DNA of 64,000 nt from Oscheius dolichura (taxonomy: Eukaryota > Nematoda > Chromadorea > Rhabditida > Rhabditidae), in the NCBI GenBank assembly GCA_932521035.1, contig OW051496.1, positions 992,001-1,056,000 of the forward strand. Reading direction: 5' to 3'. The translations under genes and the position numbers were made by a program. The notes under the pieces were generated by a model. That model worked only from the letters and a program-made list of their open reading frames with translations. It made no database searches and had not been told where the DNA came from. Below are positions 11,655 to 20,351 of the stretch, piece by piece; the stretch's first letter is position 1, and each line of letters begins with the position of its first letter.

Positions 11655-12671
11655 CCTTCAAAAGGTCAGTCCTGGCCAGAAAAACAAACTTTCTCTTCTC
11701 CTCCCCAGGGATAACCATCGGATACCCACAACTGTCCCTTTTGAGTGTCTTTTACAAAAAGCAAAATGTTTTAAAAAATTGTATCGACTGCAAAATATGA
11801 GTGGGTAGAGGAGAAAGGGGGAACAGGATTTCACCTTGGTAAAAAATGTGTTTTCCAACTGGTCGGCTCTCTTTAGTGGATCACGTGTACTTTTACTGCT
11901 GCGTTGCCCTCATTTGGAGGTCAACCAGCTGCGCAGGTGAAAATTGCCAAGAAAATTTGGGGAAAATAGGTGAAAAACGACCCCGGGAGGCAGAGATTGA
12001 AGGAGGTTGTTCACTTTTCCCCTTCCTTTCTTTCTTCCAGCTGCTGCTGGCAAAGTGCACGTGAGGGGGGAGACGACACGTAAACACGAAAAGGGGGCAA
12101 TAGGCTGCCTGACTGGCAGAAACACTATTTTTCTTGAGATTTCAGCAGCTGGAAGAAAGAAACCCGTTATAAAGGGACCCGACTGAATAAAGTGCTAGAC
12201 TACTAGTTGATAGAGTTGATTTGATGGAAAAATTGCTTTTGAAAGGTTTCAGTCACTACATAAGAAGAAGGGCATGGTTCAACCGTCGTTAGGTATAGAG
12301 GCAAAAAGCGACTTCCAATACAACTTTCTCTTTCATCGGAGGTCTTCTTGTAAAAATTAACTGCAAGAACGAAGGTTCCAATAAATATTGGTTCCAATAA
12401 ATATTTAAAACGAAGGAATTATAGCAAGAAAGCAGTCTTCGCAAACTGTGACTCGTCTTATACGAGCTTAGTCCCCAATATCTTTCCGGAGAAAGATAGA
12501 ATGGCAAAACCGTTCTTTTCGTATTGGTCATTCCATAAGAAAGGCCGACGCCTGTGAAACTGTTCCTTCTAAACAGGGCCGTTCCCAGTCAAAAACTCCC
12601 CTAAAAGGGGAATAATCGGGCTCCCTTCGTTTCCACTGGATTACGGTAACAAATACCCCGTTGAAATAATT

Positions 12672-12677
12672 TTTATT
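12672..12677 (-). terminator. Polyadenylation signal AATAAA
   Basis: Minus-strand AATAAA 38 nt after the stop codon of the small secreted protein gene, consistent with a short nematode 3' UTR. Confidence 0.65.
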
Positions 12678-12714
12678 GCCAATTTCAACAGAAAAACGTC
12701 TTCCAGAGCATTGC

Positions 12715-13066
12715 CTATGCCTTGGCTCCGTCGAGCATCTGTTTCAGTGCCAGGTTCGTTTGAATAGCCAGCAGGAGTTGCTGATCTCCTGCGGGGGCCG
12801 GTTTTCCAGTCAACTGCTTGAACTTGTTAATGATTCGCTGCTTCAGTCCAACATTTTTCTTCAGTTTGGCAGCGGCTTCAGCTGTCCAGGTGGGATTAAT
12901 TGCAGTGGCATGGATGGCAGCTTAAAATTTTGGAATTTTCGGGGAAGCGACAGTTAGACAGTGAAAGCGCCACAAGACCGAAGCGTGTGAACTGTGGCGT
13001 CCAGAAAAAAGGCATAAACTTACAAGCCAAGAAGAATAAGACTAAAAAGAGAAGGAGAAGTTTCAT
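12715..13066 (-). CDS. Small secreted protein, 82 aa, unrecognised
   Basis: Two exons, 13024..13066 and 12715..12920, joined in phase 1 across a 103-nt intron (donor gtaagttt, acceptor ttttaag, an unusual AAG acceptor). The protein opens with MKLLLLFLVLFFLASAIHA, a textbook signal peptide with cleavage expected after Ala-His-Ala, leaving about 63 residues. There are no cysteines. The mature part begins TAINPTWTAEAAAKLKK and continues with Lys- and Leu/Ile-rich segments that could form amphipathic helices, split by KPAPAGDQQ. A TATA box lies about 45 bp before the ATG and a polyadenylation signal 38 nt after the stop, so the gene is complete. I do not recognise the family. Helical secreted peptides of this size could be signalling, lipid-binding or antimicrobial; the sequence does not decide. 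Confidence 0.75.
12950..13000 (+). repeat. Palindromic repeat unit with leader, in an intron
   Basis: GACAGTTAGACAGTGAAAGC leader and one worn unit, filling about half of the only intron of the small secreted protein gene at 12715-13066. Confidence 0.85.
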
Positions 13067-13109
13067 GTAGATGCGGTTGTTATGGCTGGTTTCTCGGCCG
13101 GTCGCTTAC

Positions 13110-13117
13110 TTTTATAG
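13110..13117 (-). promoter_or_regulatory. TATA box of the small secreted protein gene
   Basis: CTATAAAAG on the minus strand about 45 bp upstream of the ATG at 13066. It sits only about 55 bp past the stop codon of the upstream receptor gene. Confidence 0.65.
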
Positions 13118-13168
13118 CCAAGACCTGTTTCGCTGTTGTTTTAGACAAAAAACTTCACTAGCACAACA

Positions 13169-13176
13169 TTTTATTT
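13169..13176 (-). terminator. Polyadenylation signal overlapping the receptor stop codon
   Basis: GGAAAATAAAATG: the TAA stop forms part of AATAAA, implying a 3' UTR of only about 15-20 nt. Confidence 0.6.
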
Positions 13177-15191
13177 TCCAGGGGCTTTCACATAAACAGC
13201 CGCTACAAAATCTCCAAACAGGCCGTGAAATTTGTTATAAAATGCCTCTGTATAACATTGGGATGTGAATTCGATACTTTTCCTAGCTGCTGGAATGAAT
13301 TCCAACAAATTTCTCAACCTCAAATGGTGTTCATAGGCAGTTAATTCTGGCTTTGTATTGAAAATGTGCTGAGAAAGCTTGAGAGCGAAGAGATCCCTCA
13401 TAAAGGAGGCCTTTTTCATTCCATCTTCCGAAAACGCGATGGCTGGAATTCTGTAATCAAAACTTTAGAGAGTTAGGACTTTACGAGAAGTAAAAATGGC
13501 TATAATTTTGAGGGCCATGAATTCTGTATCATCTGGTTGGTGTTCTAGATAGAAGGGATGAGCAACTTGACAGAAGAAATGGTTGAAACCGAGGGCTGCT
13601 CGTGCTAGCCTGAAAAAGAATGGATCAGACAGTTAGACAACGGGAAAAGCCACAACAAAACTGTGTGTGAACTGTGGCGGTTCTAAAAGAGCCACAGCGA
13701 CACGGCGTGTTAACTGTGGCGCCTCGAAAACATCGCCACATGGTAATTTCCAAACTTACAGCTTATTAAACCCCACATCAACCTTGTCCCATCTCTGTGT
13801 AAACTTCATCCAAACATCATTGGCTCCATTGACCTTGAACCGGCATTCCAGTAGTGAAAATAACCGGAAGACCAGAAAATTATTGAGGATTAGCTTTGCC
13901 TATAAATATTGTCATTCGTTATTTTCCGTAATAAAATCTGCTACCTGATCATTTAAAGTGAATTCTTTAAAATAATGAGTAGAATTCAGCAGATCCACGA
14001 AGGATACGACCTCCCGGAGGAGGTTTTTACCCAAATCGTAGGTAAACTTGGTATCTACCGTAAGACCAGTAGTCAACAGCTGATCGAAACACCTCTAACC
14101 GGGAAAATAATACCCAAAAATTGGAAAGAAGAACCTACCGTGTCCCTGGAGACAACGGAGCCTGGATTCATTATCAACTGTTCTAGCGAGGCGCTAAAAT
14201 TCACGCAGGTCAAGCTAGGGCTAGGGCCAATTTCATTCATAGACATCCGGTTGAAGAGGATTATTGTATCCAATTCAGCTGGCTGGATGACTGGTTGAAA
14301 GAGGGGGAAGTGGAAAGCTCTCTGGAAGAATGATAAGTGAGAAGGAATGATAGTAAAAACGTACTACGACGGCATTAATAAAGGCCGGGTCAAACAGATC
14401 AGATTTTTTAACCACTACCTTCTTTTGAACACCTGAAATTGGACAGTTTTGGGCGAGAATTACCGTATTCTTTTGAAATAAATCTCAGTAGACAGTAAGT
14501 TGTATCCTTATCGAATAAAAAAAAACAATTCAAAAAAGTTGCCAGCTTTTGTTTTGAACGAGCAAATCGAAGCAAATATTGAGGCACAGATATAACATAT
14601 TTTGAATAAGTTTTTATGTTTTATCCCAAGCTTAAAACATTTTTCAATTTAGTTCTGTGCTTTTATTAGATTGGCTGATTAGATCCCGACAGTATCAAAT
14701 GTGCTTAGAAATTGCTAAAACAACCTAGTTTCCAGTTGTTACCATAACCCAAATACGCATACCACTGAACAGTTCTGAACTGTTCCTTCGAATGAGCGCT
14801 TTCTCTTCGAGGACATTTCCCATATTTCAGAAGAGGCGGTAGTTTATCACCTTCCCAACGGGCCAGATTATGTTCCCCTATCTATTATTCCCGATACAAA
14901 AGAGAAAACTCACAATTGATGTTCATATTGAGCTTTCCACACTTCTTATACCTACAGTAGGCGCAGTTTTTCTTCTTATTTTCCGCGCTGCCTATAAAAT
15001 TCGTCTTTAGAATATAAATTAATGGGGTTCGCATGCTTACAAGGAATCATATCACACTTTTTATCCCAGTCACAAGGTTTCGGCGGTTGGAAGATAGAAC
15101 ATCGGTAGAAAAAGACCCGGCAGGGTTTGCAGACTACGGCTTTGTAATAGAAACGGGCATTTGGAGCACCGCAGACTTGACACGGCTCCAT
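13171..15191 (-). CDS. Nuclear hormone receptor, nematode divergent class, 383 aa
   Basis: Ligand-regulated transcription factor of the nematode-expanded nuclear receptor class. Eight exons (15041..15191, 14914..14991, 14365..14432, 14139..14321, 13945..14079, 13760..13899, 13485..13609, 13171..13442) sum to 1152 nt with every junction in frame. Residues 4-76 form the DNA-binding domain. The first zinc finger is C4-x2-C-x13-C-x2-C with P-box CKPCRVFF. The second runs PCDWDKKC...CSAENKKKNC AYC RYKKC. The ligand-binding domain fills residues from about 100 on, including FVDLLNSTHYFKEFTLNDQ, which matches the helix 3-5 signature of the family, and later TEFMALKIIAIF. The ATG follows ttttccagAAAC, a likely spliced-leader acceptor. 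The last intron can use attccag (13443..13484) to stay in frame. An AATAAA overlaps the stop codon. Target genes and ligand cannot be told from sequence. Confidence 0.92.
13629..13723 (+). repeat. Two palindromic repeat units in a receptor intron
   Basis: Leader ACAGTTAGACAACGGG, one worn unit and one near-consensus unit, in the intron 13610..13759 of the nuclear receptor gene. Confidence 0.88.
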
Positions 15192-15199
15192 GTTTCTGG
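15192..15199 (-). promoter_or_regulatory. Probable trans-splice acceptor of the receptor gene
   Basis: The minus strand reads GTTTTCCAG then AAACATGG. An acceptor four bases before the start codon with no in-frame upstream exon is the usual look of a nematode spliced-leader site. Confidence 0.55.
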
Positions 15200-16730
15200 A
15201 AAACAACACACTTTTACTGGGAAGTCGGGGAAATCGAAGACCAAGAAACATGAGGAAGTTGGGATTAGGGGAAACGGCATAATTCTATGAATTCAGTGTA
15301 ATTACAGGGAGATGAGAAGCTGTGACGACAGCCTGAGCTCTCCTATTGTATTATCCTTGTTAGAAGAATCGAGAAAAAACCAAAGAACACGAGGAAATGA
15401 CAAGGGCAACAGCGAGAGAGGGAATAATATTAGGTGGACAGGTGGAAAATATTATTTAGTTGGGGAATTTTAGACTACCTTTCACATTATGCACAATCAC
15501 AAAGTGATTATTGGAAGACAGGTATGGGTGAATTATTTCATAGGGCACTTGAAGCGTTCTAATTATTTTAGCTTTGAGGGGCTTATAAAAGTTCATAAGA
15601 ATGGAAAGCTATGATGGAAAGATGGGGTTTTCTTGGAAATGTTATGCCGTTCCCTTATTTATCTTGTGGCTGTCCCCCAGACACTGTTATCTGTCTTCCT
15701 GGTTGAGTTTCAGAAAATCTTCAAATTGAGTTTTATTCATGTGCATACAGTATTTCTGACAGATTATCTGTGATGTTTTATTCTACTTTTTTTTCTTTTT
15801 TTTTGTTTGTACCGAAACAGGATTGTGATAACTGATCAATTGGATAGATTGGCAGTCTATTTTATAAAATAATCGAAACATTTTGGCTTTGGGAGATCAA
15901 TAAAGGTTCATAAAAGTGGAATGATGTCATTGGACGGTTTATTTCCATACTTTTTCTCTGCTAGGCGTAGACCTTTTTGAAACCTTCCGCTATTCGTTTG
16001 TAACTTTTCAACAATGTTTTCCCCATTATAAAGCCTAGTTACAGCAATTGGGTGGATGGATAAACCATTTCCTAGAGGTCTTGAAACTCTATTTACAAGA
16101 CTTATCGGGCAACAAGAACAAAACGAAAAGAACTGAAAGAATCAAAAGGAGGAGTAGCTAAAGGCTTTCATGGCCTTATTGAAACTGTAATTTTTTTTGG
16201 ATGGCCTAACGATAAAGCTCGATGTGATAGAGAAAAGACTGAGCTCAGAATAACTGACTACCCGGGAAAAGAGCGGCCACTTTGCAACTGTGGTAAACAT
16301 TTATTACAGCTTATTCAACTTTGAGAATAGCTTTTTGAGACGAATAAAATTGGATCTCTTCTTTGAAATGTTGAAACTCCGAACTAAATTATGTTTGGCG
16401 ATAACTATAAAGCCTTGGAGAAAAGAGCGACTAGATTCCTTGTGTGTCTTTTTGCACTTTTCTCAATTCATTCTAGCTTTTGGATTATGTCGTGTCAACG
16501 AAAATGCCAATTTTTCGTCTGTTTTGAACCTTTCGCTTTTTATTTCAGTGCTGTCAAATCTTTTCTAGCTTGATTCTTCTAATTTTTCATTTCATATTCG
16601 TTTTTCTGCCCAAGAAAGCCAAAAGTTTTGTTAAAATGCTCGCTTTCAGATATTTTTATCGCTTCAATGCATAAAAGATTGTGACGCCGCTTTTACAACT
16701 GTTCGTAAGGTTCTATTGCCTTCCTATCAA
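15200..16730. other. Intergenic, AT-rich
   Basis: Between the divergently oriented receptor gene and the plus-strand gene at 16734. AT-rich, many stops, no palindromic repeat unit. A tttcag acceptor near 16646-16651 about 85 nt before the ATG may be the trans-splice site of the downstream gene. Confidence 0.6.
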
Positions 16731-16733
16731 AAA

Positions 16734-18528
16734 ATGGTCAAGATTCTTCTATTCGGTGAAACGGATTCCGAATACATCTATCCCAAAGGGCAAGTCGTCA
16801 CAAAGGAGGTTAATTTTCATTTTTAACTTTAAAAAAAGAAGTTTTCCAGGATCTTTGCAGAACTTTTGGTGAAAGTACCCGAAAACACTGTTACATATTC
16901 TTCAATAATGAAATCTTCCGGACTTTTGAAATGGAACAGGGATATTTCATCCCGGAGAAGGATGGAAATTACATCGTGACCGTGAGTTTTCCCTTTTATG
17001 GCCATTATTTTTCCATTTTTTTCTTTTAGTTCGCAGATCCGTCCGATGAAACCTTCTTGAAACCCGATTTTATTGAAAAATTAAAGGAAACTTATAATAA
17101 ATCAGGCGGTGGACAACAAACCGCGGCAGGAACCAATTGGGGAGACAGCGTAGAAGAAGCCCGCCCTTTTGGCTCGGGGAAAAAAGGAGACGCTTTTATG
17201 GAAATGGAAAAACAGGAAGAAGAAGAAAGTATAGAATATACGGACAAGAAACTGCAATTTATGGTACTTTTTCTATTTATTTTCTGGAAATTAAAAAAAT
17301 CACAACAATTCATAGGACTTTCTTTTGACTGATAAATTTTCGTCGTAGTACAGCCACAATTCACCCGCAGTGTCGTTGTGGCTCTTTCGGTACCGCCACA
17401 TTTCACACGCCGTGTCGCTGTGGCTCATTCGCTGTCTAACTGTGGCTATTCAAAAGTTCCTATTTCCAGGTCTATCATCCAAATATCGTCAGCGCCATTG
17501 AATTCAACTGTCCCGAGCTGACTAATGCGCAAATCAAACTTGATAGTGTCAAAGAGAAGAAACTTTGCTATGATTCCCTGCTTCTCACGTCCCTGGTTGG
17601 TTATTTCTCTCCCTTTTTCTATTTTTCTCCTTTAGAATCACCAAGAAAACGAAGTGGAGCTGCTTCTCAAAGCTGTGAGAGAGTACAGGCCGCGTTATCG
17701 ATACCTGTGCTTGGAAATGTTTACATCTTATCAAGTTTCCCGACTAGTACTTTCTCTAAAACCTCTAAGAGTAAAAATAGCACTGAAAGACGTGAAAGAG
17801 AAGCTGGGAACGGAGATAGTCGAGGTAGAGATCGTTTCATTCCTTTTGAATAAGATAAATTACAGATAGTGAAGCTTAGTATTGGTTTAGTGTGCAATAG
17901 GGAGAGTAGCTATGACCAGTTCTTGGAATATCTTCGACTTCATCGGAGTATTAATCTGGATTTTGGTTTGGAGGGGGAAGTATGGGCTGAATGGAGTTCC
18001 AATGTGATAAAAGTGAGTTTTCAATGACTTCAACCAGGATTATCGTTATTATCGTTACCTTTAGGATTGGTTCAAATTTGAAGGGAATATGAAACTTTAC
18101 AACCATTTAACATTGTCTACACGAAATTTAGAAGCCAAATTTGAACTGGAGAGAATTATACCAGCTATGTATTACAAGAACATTACTGTACGTTTATTTG
18201 TACCCTTCCCTAAAAATTAAAAATTCAGAAACTTCTACAATTCCTTCCACAATCCCTTCCAATTCTACAATCCCTTCCATGGAAACTTGACCTAGAAGGG
18301 AAACAATTCTATTTACTTGGGAAGGAGAATAAACCGGAAGAGAGGATCCTACTCGTCCATTCAATTCAAAATAAGAAGCAGGTCATCAATATACGGGGAG
18401 CTAACTTTTGGGTGAAATTCTTGAATGGACTGGCAGAAGAGATGGATGTGCCATACCCGGATAAAGAGATAACTATGCAGAGAATTGGAAATACAAGAAG
18501 AGTCTGTAATATTTATGATCATTTCTAA
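16734..18528 (+). CDS. Unrecognised intracellular protein, 441 aa, eight exons
   Basis: Exons 16734..16808, 16850..16981, 17030..17263, 17470..17595, 17636..17824, 17866..18012, 18065..18187 and 18229..18528 total 1326 nt; every intron is phase 0 and all but the third are 40-55 nt. The protein starts MVKILLFGETDSEYIYPKGQ, so no signal peptide, and no membrane segment is seen. Residues 1-87 look folded (HCYIFFNNEIFRTFEMEQGY). Residues about 98-140 are a Gly/Gln- then Glu-rich linker (KQEEEESIEY), followed by about 300 residues of mixed alpha/beta character with WAEWSSNVIKDWF and NFWVKFLNGLAEEMDVPYP. Exon 8 opens with a leucine-rich pseudo-repeat (LLQFLP, ILQSLP). AATAAA overlaps the stop (TTCTAAATAAAA). 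Intron 3 holds two palindromic repeat units. I do not recognise a family and assign no function. Confidence 0.85.
17353..17447 (-). repeat. Two palindromic repeat units in an intron
   Basis: Reverse pair with the leader at its right end (TTCGCTGTCTAACTGTGGC), inside the third intron (17264..17469) of the plus-strand unrecognised gene. Confidence 0.88.
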
Positions 18529-18533
18529 ATAAA
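18526..18533 (+). terminator. Polyadenylation signal overlapping the stop codon
   Basis: TAAATAAA: stop codon TAA at 18526 and AATAAA at 18528-18533. Confidence 0.6.
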
Positions 18534-18539
18534 ACCGGT

Positions 18540-18990
18540 ATGTAATAAGTTTTGATTTTTTATGTTTTAAGATCTGGATAAAGGGAAAGAGTGTGAAATG
18601 GGTTGACTTACAGCTTGAAAACTTTTTGTTTCTGTATTATTCACCGGCAAAAACTTTGATTTTGAAACAACTAACTGCCGCACTTTCTTCCTGTGTGTTC
18701 TTGGCTATACTCCTTTGAGCAGATTCCCACTCAAGGGGTTCACTGTCACTAAAATTCGTCGTTTTTCTTTGTTTCACCGTCCCACAAGAAATACTATCAG
18801 AAAAAATCGATTCTAGCCACCAAGAAGCTCATTCAAGGCAACACAAGGAAGAACCTCGTTAGCGCCCCATAGGTCAAATTTTGAATTTCACACAACTCGG
18901 GAAATTCAAGTGTCTAGAGGAAGATCTGTTTATACCTAGGCATAAAATGTAGAAGCAAAAGGAAATAAACGGACAGAAAAAAAGCAAAAA
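18540..18990. other. Intergenic, no feature seen
   Basis: AT-rich sequence after the plus-strand gene. No repeat unit, ORF or RNA candidate stands out before the tRNA-like sequence at 18992. Confidence 0.5.
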
Positions 18991-18991
18991 G

Positions 18992-19075
18992 GATTTGACG
19001 AGGGGTGGATCCGAACCCCCGATCTTATCGCACGTTCAAAACACACTGCGCCATTTGGCCACTTTTTTCAAATCG
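18992..19075 (-). tRNA. tRNA-like sequence, probably a pseudogene or SINE head
   Basis: On the minus strand GTGGCCAAATGG resembles a pol III A box (19051-19061) and GGTTCGGATCC a B box (19008-19018). A 7-bp GATTTGA / TCAAATC pair flanks the whole as an acceptor-like stem. The anticodon arm would be GTGTG-TTTTGAA-CGTGC, mostly G-U pairs, reading anticodon TTG. The T-loop lacks the conserved A58 (TTCGGAT) and the acceptor-D spacing is six rather than two bases. A TTTTT run follows. This looks tRNA-derived but probably not a functional tRNA. Confidence 0.4.
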
Positions 19076-19592
19076 ATTTTTCTCAAAAATTTTCCATTGA
19101 ACCCAGGCTGTTTTTGATGTCTGTCGGTGGAGAACGAGACGGGTATTTTTTTTCAAGAAGATACCTATGTCTGAAAACGCAGCTCTGATGAGAAATCTTG
19201 AAATTACACTTTTTCGAAAAGTTTGTTTCGCATTTCTAAAATTATTCCACTAATAAACCAGCTCTGAAAAATAGTCCTGAGTTTTTTTCAGACCACCAAC
19301 TATCTTCACCGAAAGAGAGTTTCGAAAATAATCAACGGAGAGCGGAGAAAAAGGCTCGGCGACATTACTTTTGACGCAACCTAGTAGAAATGCTGGCAGC
19401 GATGTATTATCCAGTTTCTTCTTTTTTTGTTAAAGAGAAATTACAATTGTGCCTACTTCACTGCAGTTGCTACTGTTAGTTCCTCCATTTACGCTTCACC
19501 ATTCATAGAAAAAGACTGGGGTAACAATGGTAATGTTTCTTGGAAAACATATTGTGCTGATAAAACAAAGCATAATAATAGTTTCTAACAAG

Positions 19593-20172
19593 GGAATGTT
19601 TTAACTTTAAGGTGGCTTCACGGCTCGAGACCTATACCGTTCGAAAGAGCGTAAAAAATTATGGTATAAGTCACTTTCAAATTTTACTCAATGATCCCCG
19701 TAACGGGACAGTGACGCCGGGAAAGTCGGTTAAAATTGACGAAAATCGACAAAAATGACCGTCGAAACAGGAACCATGAAAGCTACTACTACAAATGTGA
19801 AGGAGTGGCCTGGTGGATAGTGCACTCGGCTACGAATCTCTTGCGTTTTTTCATCTGGAGTTCGATCCCCCAATGGGTCAAAAACGTTTTGCCAAATCTT
19901 GTGGGCCATTTCTTTGCGTTTTCAATATTTGTGCCGTTTTTGCAGTCTTACTCGTGAGTTTCCAAACCGTCATTGAAAAATCAGCTAGTACGTTTGATAC
20001 CACAGCGGAGAAATCCCAAGTTCCCATAATTTGATATTTCTACCGGTAAACAGCAGGAAACAAACAGAAACGGCCCAGTAAAATTTGAAAGTGACTTATA
20101 CCATAATTTTTTACGCTCTTTCGAACGGTATAGGTCTCGAGCCGTGAAGCCACCTTAAAGTTAAAACATTCC
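19593..20172. mobile_element. 580-bp element with perfect 95-bp inverted arms
   Basis: The 95 bases at 19593..19687 (starting GGAATGTTTTAACTTTAAGG) are repeated as an exact inverted copy at 20078..20172. The 390-bp centre has no convincing ORF but carries a tRNA-like stretch. No target duplication is evident at the edges. Perfect arm identity indicates recent insertion or ongoing arm correction. Likely a non-autonomous DNA element; class not determined. Confidence 0.75.
19804..19880 (+). ncRNA. tRNA-like stretch inside the inverted-repeat element
   Basis: TGGCCTGGTGG (A-box-like, 19806-19816) and GGAGTTCGATCC (B-box-like, 19858-19868) lie about 42 bp apart, with a T-arm TGGAG-TTCGATC-CCCCA pairing at four of five positions. 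An acceptor stem and a good anticodon stem cannot be drawn. It starts GTGGCC like the sequence at 18992-19075. Probably tRNA-derived; transcription is unknown. Confidence 0.35.
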
Positions 20173-20351
20173 GTTGTAAGTTCCCAGTAAATAACAACGA
20201 CAATTGGTCTCTATATTCATCAGGAAGTTTCAACATTCTAATAAAAACCAGCTTTGATAATTGCAACAATTTACTTTTTTTGTTGGCATCTTATAAAAAA
20301 CCAAATACTCGTATTTTCTATTATACAATATCTACCAGTACCGAGAATACA

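Larger units (their letters stand above)
2040..12670. other. 10.6-kb region without a confident gene
   Basis: No exon chain with consistent frame and splice signals was found. The tract holds six loci of the dispersed palindromic repeat, a diverged duplication near 3355 and 3750, decayed tandem repeats at 4550-5440, a TATA-like CTATAAATA near 4185 without a convincing gene after it, and purine- or pyrimidine-rich tracts. Small tandem units such as GGTTCCAATAAATATT occur twice near 12375-12405. Confidence 0.6.
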
